Assembly: GCF_001613005.1 (NCBI RefSeq)
Contig: NZ_BDBN01000001.1
Span: 1-64,000 of the forward strand
Reading direction: 5' to 3'
DNA length: 64,000 nucleotides
Origin: Nocardia nova NBRC 15556
Lineage (GTDB): Bacteria > Actinomycetota > Actinomycetes > Mycobacteriales > Mycobacteriaceae
Part shown: positions 1 through 8,732 of the stretch, in pieces
How positions within the stretch are numbered: position 1 is the stretch's first letter
How the letters are laid out: every line of letters starts with the position of its first letter
The notes under the pieces: generated by a model
The model's database searches: none
The model's input: the letters and a program-made list of their open reading frames with translations, nothing else
What the model was told of the DNA's origin: nothing
Program-made: the position numbers and the translations under genes

Positions 1-1
1 C

Positions 2-1057
2 GCGGGTGGTATCGGCGGTGCGGTCGGCAGCCTCGCCACGCGTTCTGACAACAACGCGCCGGTCAACAATGCCCTGAACGCGCCCGCTCCGGTCGATCCG
101 GCCTCGGCGAGCGCGCCGCCCGGATCCGTCCCCGCGGTCGCGCAGAAGGTCCTCCCCAGCGTGGTGATGATCCGCGTCGCGGGCGCCCGCGCGGAGGGCG
201 AGGGCTCGGGTGTGGTGCTGTCCTCGGACGGGCTGATCCTCACCAACAACCATGTCGCCAGCGGTGCCGGTCCCAACGCGAAGATGGAGGTCGCCTTCCA
301 GGACGGCAGTACCGCCAATGCTTCGGTCGTCGGTGTCGACCCGGTGTCGGATCTGGCTGTCATCAAGGCGGCAGGTAAGACCAACCTGACGCCGATCGAA
401 CTGGGCACCTCGCGCAACCTCATGGTCGGCCAGCCCGTGGTGGCGGTCGGCTCGCCGCTGGGCCTGGCCGGAACCGTCACCACCGGGATCGTGTCGGCGC
501 TCAGCCGCCCGGTGTCGACCAGTGGTGAGGCCGGCTCACAGGGCACGGTCATCTCCGCGATCCAGACCGACGCCGCGATCAACCCCGGTAATTCCGGTGG
601 CGCGCTGGTCGATACGAACGGCAAGCTGATCGGCATCAACACCGCGATCGCCACGCTCGGCGCCTCCGAGATGCCCGGTTCGCAGAGCGGATCGATCGGC
701 CTGGGCTTCGCGATTCCGGTCGATCAGGCCCGTCGCGTGGCCGACGAACTGACCAAGTCCGGTCACGCCACCTATGCTCAGATCGGGATCTCGGTGCGCG
801 CGCAGGACGACGTCAACGGCGCCCGGGTCTTGGACGTGACACCCGACGGTCCGGCCGCCAAGGCGGGCATCCCGTCGGGCGCGATCGTCACCCGCGTCGA
901 CGATCAGGTCATCGACTCGGGCAATTCGCTGATCGCCGCCGTGCGGTCGCACCAACCAGGTGACAAGGTGAAGGTCACCTACACCGATCCACAGGGACAG
1001 AATCCGAAAACCGTCGAGGTGACCCTCGGCGCCGCACCGGCGGAGGGTGGCCGATGA
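2..1057 (+). CDS. pepD: PepD/HtrA-type serine protease with PDZ domain (5' end cut off)
   Basis: The reading frame is open from base 2, so the N-terminus, with the probable cytoplasmic segment and membrane anchor, lies outside the window. What remains is a short Ala/Pro-rich linker, a trypsin-fold protease domain and a C-terminal PDZ domain. The catalytic triad can be read: His in TNNHV, Asp in DPVSDLAV and Ser in NPGNSGGAL. The PDZ domain begins near AQIGISVRA. HtrA proteases of this type act at the outer face of the membrane on misfolded proteins. The gene overlaps moaB2 by ATGA, as in the pepD-moaB2-mscL order of M. tuberculosis, where the MprAB two-component genes lie upstream. Function is from family and synteny. 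Confidence 0.93.
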   Translation, partial: AGGIGGAVGSLATRSDNNAPVNNALNAPAPVDPASASAPPGSVPAVAQKVLPSVVMIRVAGARAEGEGSGVVLSSDGLILTNNHVASGAGPNAKMEVAFQDGSTANASVVGVDPVSDLAVIKAAGKTNLTPIELGTSRNLMVGQPVVAVGSPLGLAGTVTTGIVSALSRPVSTSGEAGSQGTVISAIQTDAAINPGNSGGALVDTNGKLIGINTAIATLGASEMPGSQSGSIGLGFAIPVDQARRVADELTKSGHATYAQIGISVRAQDDVNGARVLDVTPDGPAAKAGIPSGAIVTRVDDQVIDSGNSLIAAVRSHQPGDKVKVTYTDPQGQNPKTVEVTLGAAPAEGGR

Positions 1058-1650
1058 TCCGTGAACCGCGTCCTTTGACAGTGCTCCCGACACCCGACGC
1101 CGACGAGCCCGGGGGACCGGAGTGGTTGTCGCCCACGGACGCTACGGTGAGCAATATGGAAATCGATGCTCCCGTGGCGGGCCGGGCACTTGTTGTGGTC
1201 GTCGACGATCGAACCGCGCACGGCGGGGTGGACTCGCTGGGCCCGCTGGTGACCGAATTGCTCACCGAATTCGGCTTCCTCGTGGATGCCACGGTGTCGG
1301 TGGCCGGTGACGAGATCGAGATTCGCAATGCCCTCAACACCGCCGTCATCGGCGGGGTCGACCTGGTGATCTCCGTGGGCGGCACCGGTATGTCGCCGCG
1401 GGATGTCACCCCGGAGGCGACCCTGGAGGTGCTCGATCGCGAACTGCCCGGAATCAGCGAGGCCCTGCGCGCCTCCGGACTCGCGGCCGGTTCGCTCGAC
1501 GCCGGTCTGTCCCGTGGTCTGGCCGGCGTCTCGGGCAGCACCCTGGTCGTCAACCTGCCCGGCACGCGCGACGCCGTTCGCGACGGCATGGCCACGCTCG
1601 GTCCGCTCGTGAGCCGGGTCGTCGACGAACTGTCCGGATTGGCGGAATAA
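1054..1650 (+). CDS. moaB2: MoaB/MogA-type molybdenum cofactor biosynthesis protein
   Basis: This is a MoCF-domain protein that in the family adenylates molybdopterin before metal insertion. The glycine-rich signature is seen in SVGGTGMSPRDVTPEA, followed by the conserved NLPGTRDA segment. The first ATG (1054) overlaps the protease stop codon as ATGA. A second ATG at 1156, MEIDAPVAG, gives a protein of the usual MoaB length (about 164 residues) without the 34-residue disordered lead, so the real start could be either. Several moaB paralogues exist in these organisms. The link to the protease gene is conserved although no biochemical reason for it is visible. Confidence 0.9.
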   Translation: MIREPRPLTVLPTPDADEPGGPEWLSPTDATVSNMEIDAPVAGRALVVVVDDRTAHGGVDSLGPLVTELLTEFGFLVDATVSVAGDEIEIRNALNTAVIGGVDLVISVGGTGMSPRDVTPEATLEVLDRELPGISEALRASGLAAGSLDAGLSRGLAGVSGSTLVVNLPGTRDAVRDGMATLGPLVSRVVDELSGLAE

Positions 1651-1657
1651 TCGCGGT

Positions 1658-1879
1658 ATGACCGACCGGCCGGCGGGGGCGCAGCGCCCGGACGATTCGC
1701 AATCGGCGGAACGCCCGGCGAAGGGGCGCACCCGTTCGGCCGCCGAGTCCGCGCGCCTGGCGCGGATCTTCGGCGAGGCGCTGCCGCGCACCAGCAGCGA
1801 CGAGCGCGCCCCCGACTGTGAGTTGCCCCGCTCCGGGGACGACTGGCTGCGCGCGCAGGTCCCGCCACATCACGGATAA
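1658..1879 (+). CDS. Small hypothetical protein (73 aa)
   Basis: A short hydrophilic protein starting at ATG 1658, eight bases after moaB2 stops, so it probably shares the transcript. The first half is polar and low-complexity. The second half has a more constrained look, with LARIFGEALPRTSSDER and a WLRAQVPPHHG end. No signal peptide, membrane segment or metal motif is visible. I do not recognise the family. Spacing and codon usage support it as a real gene. Confidence 0.6.
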   Translation: MTDRPAGAQRPDDSQSAERPAKGRTRSAAESARLARIFGEALPRTSSDERAPDCELPRSGDDWLRAQVPPHHG

Positions 1880-1986
1880 TCGGACTTTGCGGTGCCTCGG
1901 ATGCCGAGGCATGTCACCGTCCCCTGTCGGCAGCTGTGAATCTCGACGTTCATCGCGGCCGACCGCAAGAAGCTGACGAGAGAAAT

Positions 1987-2673
1987 ATGAATACGAACGG
2001 TCGGGTCTGGGGTGCGCGCATCGCCGGCATCGGTGCCGTGGCGACCGCCGCGCTCGGCCTGTTCTCCACCGGCGCCGCCAACGCCGGCACCTTCGTCCCG
2101 CTGCCCGGCGGCGACCTGTCCAAGACGCTGTCCGACGGCACCGTGGTGCACGTCCGGCTGGACGGCGAATCCGCGACCATCGATCCGGCGATCGTTGTCC
2201 CGGCGGTGCACCGCACTGCCCGGGTCTCGGGTAACGCCCATGTCGAACTGTCCGGCGACACGACCGTCGTGGGCGGCAGCATCTACCCCGGGTACACCGT
2301 GGGCTGCCAGGTCGACATCTCCGGTGTCGGCGTCGACGGCGGTCCCGGCGCGAGCATGGACTGGAGCGACGGCGAGAACGCCAAGCCGGATGCCGGCGGA
2401 AATGTCGGCGGCAATCTGATTCTCGCGCCGGGCCAGGCGAAGTCGTTCTATGTCCTCGACATCGAGGAGAAGGACGACGTCGGCCAGGATGTGCACAAGC
2501 CCCGCAACAAGTTCCGGGGTGACAGCGGTTCGGTGGCCTGGTCCGACGAAACCATCGGCCTGACCGGATGTGGCGGTGACGCGCAGGCGCGCGCATTCGT
2601 CAGCGTCGAGGTCGAGACCGACAACGTCATCTCATGGGTGACGCTGTGGGGCGAGCCGTTCAGCCTGGGCTGA
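1987..2673 (+). CDS. MspA-family outer-membrane porin
   Basis: An exported beta-rich protein of 228 residues. The N-terminus has a positively charged start, a hydrophobic stretch and an AxA cleavage site (ANA before GTF). The mature part starts GTFVPLPGGDLSKTLSDGT and continues with strand-rich segments (VVHVRLDGESATIDP, GYTVGCQVDISG), the pattern of MspA-type porins that form octameric channels across the mycolic-acid outer membrane. Start ATG 1987 is preferred over an in-frame ATG at 1936 because it puts the signal peptide at the N-terminus. Two Cys residues (TVGCQ and LTGCGG) could form a disulfide. Its presence implies a mycolate outer membrane. Confidence 0.85.
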   Translation: MNTNGRVWGARIAGIGAVATAALGLFSTGAANAGTFVPLPGGDLSKTLSDGTVVHVRLDGESATIDPAIVVPAVHRTARVSGNAHVELSGDTTVVGGSIYPGYTVGCQVDISGVGVDGGPGASMDWSDGENAKPDAGGNVGGNLILAPGQAKSFYVLDIEEKDDVGQDVHKPRNKFRGDSGSVAWSDETIGLTGCGGDAQARAFVSVEVETDNVISWVTLWGEPFSLG

Positions 2674-2712
2674 GCCCGAGCCGGATACCCCTGGCGGCCT
2701 GCGGATTCGATC

Positions 2713-3120
2713 TCAGAACTCGTGCCGGCCGCCGGCGCTCTTGCTGCTCTCCGAGAGCAGATCGCGGATCTCGGCGAGCAGTGCGACCTCGGTCATCACC
2801 GCTTCCTTCTCGGTGCCGAATCGCTTCATCAGGCGGCCCGCCGGCAGGATCAGGATGAAGTACAAGATCGCCGCGATCAGAATGAAGTTGACCACGGCGG
2901 TGACGATCGGGCCGAGTGCGATGAACGTGGACGGCTTACTGGAATCCAGATAGAAGCCCCAGCCGTGTTCGTTCGCGCCGCCGAACAAATCCAGGAGGGG
3001 ATTGACGATTCCGTTCACGATGGCGGTGACGACCGCGGTGAACGCGGTACCGATGACCACGGCAACCGCCAGATCGATCACGTTCCCACGGAGCAGGAAA
3101 TCCCTGAAACCCTTCAGCAT
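2713..3120 (-). CDS. mscL: Large-conductance mechanosensitive channel MscL
   Basis: A 135-residue MscL that opens under membrane tension to release osmolytes on hypo-osmotic shock. The start MLKGFRDFLLRGNVIDLAVAV is the typical N-terminal amphipathic helix running into TM1. TM2 is the hydrophobic VTAVVNFILIAAILYFILI, and the charged C-terminal helix carries EVALLAEIRDLL. Length is normal. It faces the porin gene convergently and has its own upstream region of about 140 bases. Confidence 0.96.
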   Translation of the reverse strand: MLKGFRDFLLRGNVIDLAVAVVIGTAFTAVVTAIVNGIVNPLLDLFGGANEHGWGFYLDSSKPSTFIALGPIVTAVVNFILIAAILYFILILPAGRLMKRFGTEKEAVMTEVALLAEIRDLLSESSKSAGGRHEF

Positions 3121-3264
3121 TGCGGCTCCTGTCTCATCCGGCGTGCCCCCGCCTCGCCGTTCGGTCTGGTCGTGGCATCCGATGCGATCGCTTTCCGCTA
3201 TCGAATGAGGTACTCGGGATGCTAACGGACAGTTACGGCAAATGCTTGGCGAACACAGCGAACA

Positions 3265-4008
3265 TCAGTGAAACACCACGGTCAGCGCCGTCTGCAACGA
3301 GGCGGCCGCGACGGTGGTCGCATGGCCCGGATCGAGTGCCAGCAGCACGATTCGTTCGGGGGCGGCTCGGGTCCGGGAGCCTGCGTCGGCGGCGCCGGAG
3401 ATCAAGACCACCGCGGCATCGGAGGCGAGGGTGTGCGCGGACGGTGAACGCCCCCGTGGCGCAACCGTATCCGGATCGCCGTGGCCGCCGGTCTCTTCCG
3501 CGGCGACCACGTCCACCCGGTCGCCGGGCCGAAGAATATCGGCAATGGCGTTGTCCGCCAATCGCATCGGCACGATCCGGGCATTCGGCACACCGGTCGC
3601 CGCGGCTGCCAGCCGCGGGCCGACGATCCGGAGATCGGTCAGTATTTCCCCGGCGTGCACGGCGCCCGTGGAGGTCGCGCCGAGCAGTTTCGCGGGATCG
3701 GTGACGGCGCCGTCCGGTATCGCGTCGGGTGGCAGGTTCGCGCCCCGCAGATCCGCGGGGGACAGCACCTGTCCGGGTGCCACATCCCGCGCCGCGACGA
3801 CGACCGGCGTGCGATGCCCGGCGGGGTCGCCGCGCAGGGCGACGACGGCCGCGGCGGCGGCCAGTCCGACGGCCGACAGGCGCCGTATCAGCGTCACGTC
3901 GAGCCAGGGTGGCCGTATCCGGGACAGGAATTCGGTGCCGCGAGCACGGCCGAGATCGGCGTCGAGGGGGCGTAGACGATCGAATCGCAAGGTCCGCATA
4001 CCGGCCAC
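3265..4008 (-). CDS. SAF-domain protein (CpaB/RcpC-like)
   Basis: A 247-residue protein with one predicted membrane helix near residues 42-60 (LSAVGLAAAAAVVAL) followed by an extracytoplasmic SAF domain: VVVAARDVAPGQVLSPADLR, then a loop with PGDRVDVVA. SAF domains of this type occur in CpaB/RcpC proteins of Flp pilus systems. No other pilus gene is near, so it is more likely the stand-alone actinobacterial form. It lies upstream of, and in the same direction as, the FmdB gene's neighbour block, matching the position of Rv0990c in M. tuberculosis as I recall. Function unknown beyond the domain. Confidence 0.8.
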   Translation of the reverse strand: MAGMRTLRFDRLRPLDADLGRARGTEFLSRIRPPWLDVTLIRRLSAVGLAAAAAVVALRGDPAGHRTPVVVAARDVAPGQVLSPADLRGANLPPDAIPDGAVTDPAKLLGATSTGAVHAGEILTDLRIVGPRLAAAATGVPNARIVPMRLADNAIADILRPGDRVDVVAAEETGGHGDPDTVAPRGRSPSAHTLASDAAVVLISGAADAGSRTRAAPERIVLLALDPGHATTVAAASLQTALTVVFH

Positions 4009-4158
4009 CGTAGGGGCCGCAGCAGCTCGGTCATCCCGGAAAAGAGCAGGTCAGAACTTCTCTGTGGATAACGAAGAGGCTGTGGACAACCGGAGACCGG
4101 CGCGGACAGAAGACAGTGGCCGACCGGGCGGTCCGTGGCCGCCCGATTGCGGGCCGGG

Positions 4159-4458
4159 TCAGGCGACGGCGGTGCTGGTCGACGAGGAGCTCGACGAGGA
4201 ACCCGAGCTGCTCGAGGCGGACGAATCGCTCGACTTGGATTCGCTCGACTTCGCGGCGGGCTCGCTGGCCGACGAGGAGCCGTTGCGGCTGTCGGTGCGG
4301 TAGAAGCCGCTGCCCTTGAAGACGATGCCGACCGAGTTGAACAGCTTGCGCAGCTTGCCGTTGCACTTCTCGCAGGTGGTCAGGGCGTCATCGGAGAACG
4401 ACTGCACGATGTCGAACTTGTCGCCACACTGCGTGCACTGATACGAGTAAGTAGGCAC
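4159..4458 (-). CDS. FmdB-type zinc-ribbon protein (Rv0991c/Ruc-like)
   Basis: The N-terminal 60 residues form a four-cysteine zinc ribbon: CTQCG near residue 10 and CEKCNG near residue 30. The rest is a low-complexity tail of Ser, Glu, Lys and Ala. The M. tuberculosis homologue Rv0991c has been described as a redox-regulated chaperone (Ruc), in which zinc loss and disulfide formation activate the disordered protein. Start GTG 4458 is chosen because GGAGG lies nine bases upstream and the product begins PTYSYQC as in FmdB proteins; the longer frame from 4491 has no such site. The neighbouring cyclo-ligase is encoded on the same strand upstream. Confidence 0.85.
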   Translation of the reverse strand: MPTYSYQCTQCGDKFDIVQSFSDDALTTCEKCNGKLRKLFNSVGIVFKGSGFYRTDSRNGSSSASEPAAKSSESKSSDSSASSSSGSSSSSSSTSTAVA

Positions 4459-4578
4459 CTGCGAACCTCCACGGTTTTCGTCTTTTAGCACTCTACAGCC
4501 GACAGTGCCAACAGTGCCAATCCGGTATTGATTCCCATGGTGCCGGTGCGGTCGGGCGCCGGCACGGTGGTCTCGCTC

Positions 4579-5274
4579 TCACCGTGGCACCGGGCGGACG
4601 TCGATCCGGCGATCGTCCGCGTCGAGCGTGCACAGCCCGGCCTCCGGCAGCAAGGCCCACCCCATCCGCCGATCGTGGGGTTCCTCCGGCAACACATCCA
4701 GCAGTTCCGAGTCCCGGACGACGGCCACCAGGCGTGCGTCCGGTCGCGCCGCGGGCAGTGTCCGGTCGTAGTAGCCGGCGCCTCGTCCCAGCCGCACGCC
4801 GCGCCGATCGACGGCGAGCGCCGGTATCACGATCACCTCCGGCCACTCGATCGCCGCCACGCCCAGCGGCGGTCCCTCGGGCTCGAGCAGGCCGTAGCGG
4901 GCGCGCCGCAGCCCCTCGATTCCGGTGTACTCCGCCCAGTCCAGTGGTCCGGGCGGTCCGGTCACGGGGACCATCACCCGAGCCCCCGCGGCCCGCAGCG
5001 CGTCGAGCATCGCCACCGAACCGGGTTCACCCGCGACCGGGAGATACCCGGCCACCCACTCCGAGCCCGGGGCACTCGAGCCGGATCCGCCCGCCGGGCG
5101 GCGCCGCTCGCCACCTGACCCATCGATACGCGACCGGTCGATGTCCAGGACCCGCGTCACGGAACGGGCCAGGGCGTCGGCCTCCGCGGCCCTGACCTCC
5201 GGCGGCACCGCCGCCCGGGCGGCCAGCAATCCCGCTCGCCACCGCCCCTTGTCCCGCTGACCGGCGATCTCCAC
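4579..5274 (-). CDS. 5-formyltetrahydrofolate cyclo-ligase
   Basis: This enzyme converts 5-formyl-THF to 5,10-methenyl-THF with ATP hydrolysis, clearing a folate storage form. The family signature is clear at the C-terminal part: VIVIPALAVDRRGVRLGRGAGYYDR. The segment WVAGYLPVAGEPG near residues 73-85 matches the substrate pocket region. A Gly/Ser/Arg-rich insertion at about residues 50-72 is longer than in many homologues and is probably a surface loop. The gene is divergent from galU with about 290 bases between them. Confidence 0.92.
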   Translation of the reverse strand: MEIAGQRDKGRWRAGLLAARAAVPPEVRAAEADALARSVTRVLDIDRSRIDGSGGERRRPAGGSGSSAPGSEWVAGYLPVAGEPGSVAMLDALRAAGARVMVPVTGPPGPLDWAEYTGIEGLRRARYGLLEPEGPPLGVAAIEWPEVIVIPALAVDRRGVRLGRGAGYYDRTLPAARPDARLVAVVRDSELLDVLPEEPHDRRMGWALLPEAGLCTLDADDRRIDVRPVPR

Positions 5275-5566
5275 AGGCTCACCCTAGGTGGGCGAACGGT
5301 GAGTTTGCCCGCTCCCGTGTTTCCAGGTGCCCTCGTCGGGGAATCGCTGACCCGACGCGGTATCGCGAACACGCTGGTAACGCAGTGAAACCATGGTTGC
5401 GGCCGGTTCCCCGACGGGTAGTCGCGGGGGCCGGCGGCGGACCTCGGCAGGGTTGCTGCCGCACCGTTTCGGTGCGACGGCGCCGCCGCGGCCGCCTAGG
5501 CTTCCCAGATGCCGGGCCGGTGTTGAGCCGGTCCGACGACAAGAGCGATGGATAGGGTGTGCACTT

Positions 5567-6520
5567 ATGACAGCTGACGCCGGATCGGACGCGACGCAGG
5601 CCGTGAGTTCCTGCTTCCGTACCGCGGTGGTCCCCGCGGCCGGACTCGGGACACGGTTCCTGCCCGCGACCAAGACCGTGCCGAAAGAGCTGCTGCCGGT
5701 GGTGGACACGCCCGGTATCGAATTGGTGGCCGCCGAGGCCGCCGGATCGGGCGCCGAGCGGCTGGTCATCGTGACCTCGCCCGGTAAGGACGGGGTCGTC
5801 GCCCACTTCGTCGAGGACCTGGTGCTGGAGAGCACGCTCGCCGAGCGCGGGAAGTTCCAGCTGCTGGAGAAGGTGCGCAAGGCTCCGGGCCTGCTCGATG
5901 TGACCTCGGTGGTGCAGGACGAGCCCCTCGGGCTGGGCCATGCCGTCGCCCAGGCCGAGCAGGCGCTCGACCCCGACGAGGACGCCATCGCGGTGCTGCT
6001 GCCCGACGATCTGGTGCTGCCCTGCGGCGTCCTCGACGTGATGAGCCGTGTCCGCCGCAAACGCGGCGGCACGGTGCTGTGCGCGATCGACGTCCCGAAG
6101 CAGGAGGTCAGCGCCTACGGCGTCTTCGACGTGGAGCCGGTGACCGACAGTACGAACCCCGACGTGCTGCGTGTGGTCGGCATGGTGGAGAAGCCGGCGC
6201 TCGAGGAGGCGCCGTCGACCTTCACCGCCGCGGGCCGGTATCTGCTCGATCGTGCGATCTTCGACGCATTGCGCCGCATCGAGCCGGGTGCGGGCGGTGA
6301 GCTGCAGCTCACCGACGCCGTATCGCTGCTGATCGCGGAGGGACATCCGGTACATGTCGTTGTCCACCGTGGGTCGCGCCACGACCTCGGCAACCCTGGC
6401 GGTTATCTTCGTGCTGCGGTCGATTTCGCTTTGGAGCGAGACGAATACGGCCCCGCCTTGCGCGAGTGGTTGCAGCGTCGGCTTGCTCCGGATTGGAACC
6501 CGCAGCTGATCTCGTCGTGA
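5567..6520 (+). CDS. galU: UTP--glucose-1-phosphate uridylyltransferase GalU
   Basis: Makes UDP-glucose from UTP and glucose-1-phosphate, feeding trehalose, glycolipid and cell-wall synthesis. The nucleotide-binding signature is in AAGLGTRFLPATKTVPKELL near residues 24-43. Other GalU landmarks are DEPLGLGHAV, LPDDLVL and VEKPALEEAPS. The chosen ATG at 5567 gives 317 residues, the normal length; an upstream in-frame extension to 5393 is Arg/Pro-rich and unlikely. No strong ribosome-binding site is seen, only a weak AGGG. Next comes glp after 68 bases in the same direction. Confidence 0.95.
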   Translation: MTADAGSDATQAVSSCFRTAVVPAAGLGTRFLPATKTVPKELLPVVDTPGIELVAAEAAGSGAERLVIVTSPGKDGVVAHFVEDLVLESTLAERGKFQLLEKVRKAPGLLDVTSVVQDEPLGLGHAVAQAEQALDPDEDAIAVLLPDDLVLPCGVLDVMSRVRRKRGGTVLCAIDVPKQEVSAYGVFDVEPVTDSTNPDVLRVVGMVEKPALEEAPSTFTAAGRYLLDRAIFDALRRIEPGAGGELQLTDAVSLLIAEGHPVHVVVHRGSRHDLGNPGGYLRAAVDFALERDEYGPALREWLQRRLAPDWNPQLISS

Positions 6521-6588
6521 CGACGGGGTCGGCCGGGTCCCGTCACCGCGGGACCGGGTGATCAGTCGGAGTAAAGGGGAAGGGCGGC

Positions 6589-7842
6589 ATGCGCTCGGTT
6601 GAGGACCAGCAGATCAAGGTGACCGCGGCGGCCGTGGCCCCGCGGCCGGTCCGGGTCGCGATCTCCGAGGCTCAGGGTCTGCTGTGTGCCGAGGACGTGG
6701 TCACCGAGCGTCCGCTGCCCGGATTCGATCAGGCCGCCATCGACGGTTATGCCGTGCGCAGCGTGGACGTGCAGGGCGCCGGCGCCGACATCCGCACCGA
6801 GGACGGCGATCCCATCGAGCTGACGCTGCCGGTGGTCGGCGAGGTCGCGGCCGGTTCGCGCCAGCCGATCCGACTGCAGCCGCGGCAATCGGTGCGCATC
6901 GATACCGGCGCGCCGCTGCCCACCCTCGCCGACGCCGTGCTGCCGCTGGATTTCACCGACGGTGGCCGGGCCCGGATCAAGATCTACGAGCCGGTTCGCT
7001 CCGGTGATTACGTGCGGCGCATCGGTGACGACGTGCAACCCGGCGATATCGCGGTCCGGGCGGGCACCATCATCGGCGCGGCGCAGGTCGGCCTGCTGGC
7101 GGCGGTCGGCCGGGACAAGGTGCTGGTGCATCCCCGGCCGCGGCTGTCGGTGATCTCGATCGGTGGTGAGCTGGTCGACATCGATCGCACGCCCGGCCCG
7201 GGACAGGTCTACGACGTGAACTCCTACGCGCTCGCCGCCGCCGCCCGCGACGCCGGCGCCGACGTGAATCGGGTCGGCATCGTCAGCGCCGATCCCAAGC
7301 GCCTGCGCGATGTGGTCGAGGGACAGCTCGTGCGTTCGGAGGTCGTCGTGATCGCGGGTGCGGTCGGCGGCTGGGCCTCCGAGCAGATCCGCGAGGCCCT
7401 GGAGGGGCTGGGTGAGCTGACGATCGACCGGGTGGCCATGCATCCGGGCTCGGTACAGGGCTTCGGCCGGCTCGGCCGCGACGAGGTGCCGACCTTCCTC
7501 CTCCCGTCGAATCCCGTTGGCGCCCTGGTCGTTTTCGAGATCATGGTGCGGCCGCTGATCCGGATCGCGCTGGGCCGCCGGCATCCGATGCGCCGCGTGG
7601 TGCGGGCCCGCACGATCATGCCGATCACCTCGATGGAGGGCCGTCGCGGTTACCTGCGCGCCCAACTGATGCGCGACGAGCAGACCGGTGAATACCTGGT
7701 GCAGCCGCTGGGGGTGAACGGCTCGTCGCATCTGCTCTCGACCCTGGCCGAGGCCAACAGCCTGATCGTCATCGACCCGGAGGTCACCGATATTCGCACC
7801 GGTGACGAGGTCCAGGTCGCATTTCTCGCACAGCGCGGGTGA
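6589..7842 (+). CDS. glp: Glp, gephyrin/MoeA-like cell-division protein
   Basis: A 417-residue MoeA-fold protein. It has the MoeA N-terminal signature (PLPGFDQAAIDGYAVRS) but the usual GGxSxG motif of the molybdopterin site reads AGAVGGWASEQ. That loss argues against a simple molybdenum insertase. In Corynebacterium glutamicum the orthologue Glp binds FtsZ and acts with the membrane receptor GlpR in division and polar growth. The conserved order here (glp, rimJ, then a GlpR-like gene) supports that role. A good AGGGG site precedes the ATG. The M. tuberculosis counterpart Rv0994 is usually labelled moeA1, so residual cofactor function is possible. Confidence 0.85.
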   Translation: MRSVEDQQIKVTAAAVAPRPVRVAISEAQGLLCAEDVVTERPLPGFDQAAIDGYAVRSVDVQGAGADIRTEDGDPIELTLPVVGEVAAGSRQPIRLQPRQSVRIDTGAPLPTLADAVLPLDFTDGGRARIKIYEPVRSGDYVRRIGDDVQPGDIAVRAGTIIGAAQVGLLAAVGRDKVLVHPRPRLSVISIGGELVDIDRTPGPGQVYDVNSYALAAAARDAGADVNRVGIVSADPKRLRDVVEGQLVRSEVVVIAGAVGGWASEQIREALEGLGELTIDRVAMHPGSVQGFGRLGRDEVPTFLLPSNPVGALVVFEIMVRPLIRIALGRRHPMRRVVRARTIMPITSMEGRRGYLRAQLMRDEQTGEYLVQPLGVNGSSHLLSTLAEANSLIVIDPEVTDIRTGDEVQVAFLAQRG

Positions 7843-7845
7843 TCT

Positions 7846-8502
7846 GTGGACATGAACGTATTCCGGGCCGCCCAGCATCCGGGCTGGCCCGCACATCTCG
7901 GTCCGGTTCGAGTCGCGGGTGGGCGAGTGACCCTGCGCCCGATCCGGCTGCGGGACGCGGCGGCCTGGTCGCGAATCCGCCTGCGCGACCGCGAACATCT
8001 GGAGCCGTGGGAGCCGACCGGCCGGGGTAGCTGGGAGGCGCGCAATCACGCCTCCAACTGGCCCTCGCTGTGGTCGAGCCTGAAGGCCGAGGCGCGCCGG
8101 GGGGCGATGGTGCCGTTGGTGATCGAGGTGGACGGATCCTTCGGCGGCCAGCTGACCATCGGCAACATCGTGCGGGGTGCGTTGCGTTCGGCCTGGATCG
8201 GCTACTGGGTCGCCAAGGACGTCGGCGGCCAGGGTGTCGCCACCGCCGCGCTGGCGATGGGACTGGACCACTGCTTCGGGCCCGTGGGCCTGCACCGGGT
8301 GGAGGCGACGGTGCGGCCGGAGAATCTGGCCAGCCAGGCGGTACTGCGCAATGTGGGCTTCCGCGAGGAGGGCACGTTGCGGCGCTATCTGGACGTCGAC
8401 GGCGCGTGGCGCGACCATCTGCTGGTCGCGATGACCGTCGAGGAGGTGTCCGGCACGGTCGTCGATCGCCTCATCCGCTCGGGTCGTGCCACGCCGCCGT
8501 GA
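7846..8502 (+). CDS. rimJ: GNAT-family N-acetyltransferase, RimJ-type
   Basis: A GCN5-related acetyltransferase of about 218 residues that uses acetyl-CoA to modify a protein N-terminus or another amine. RimJ/RimL features include VTLRPIRLRDAAAW near the N-terminus, the acetyl-CoA loop segment KDVGGQGVATAAL and the C-terminal VEATVRPENLASQAVLRNVGF. GTG 7846 and ATG 7852 are both possible starts; the gene begins only three bases after glp, so it is co-transcribed. Its target is unknown. The conserved placement between glp and glpR suggests a link to the division proteins, but that is inference. Confidence 0.88.
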   Translation: MDMNVFRAAQHPGWPAHLGPVRVAGGRVTLRPIRLRDAAAWSRIRLRDREHLEPWEPTGRGSWEARNHASNWPSLWSSLKAEARRGAMVPLVIEVDGSFGGQLTIGNIVRGALRSAWIGYWVAKDVGGQGVATAALAMGLDHCFGPVGLHRVEATVRPENLASQAVLRNVGFREEGTLRRYLDVDGAWRDHLLVAMTVEEVSGTVVDRLIRSGRATPP

Positions 8503-8732
8503 GCGGCCCGGTCGCGCGGCGTTTTTCGGCGGTGACGCGCCCGGGCCTGGTGATGACCGCCTTGTGACGGGTGGGGCAGGTGTGGGCGGCGCGCCTGCGG
8601 GATATTCCTGTGACGCCGCATTAACCTACGGACGTCGGTGGTGCGTCCGGTGCCAGGACGAAACAGGTGGCGAGAACCTGCCCAGCGGTCGAGAAGGGAC
8701 AGTGGTCAGGCGGGGACGGAGGTGGGAGCGCG

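Noticed and set aside
8503..8732. Possible small gene or RNA between rimJ and glpR
   Set aside because: No credible frame, hairpin with T-tract or tRNA-like fold could be made out by eye.
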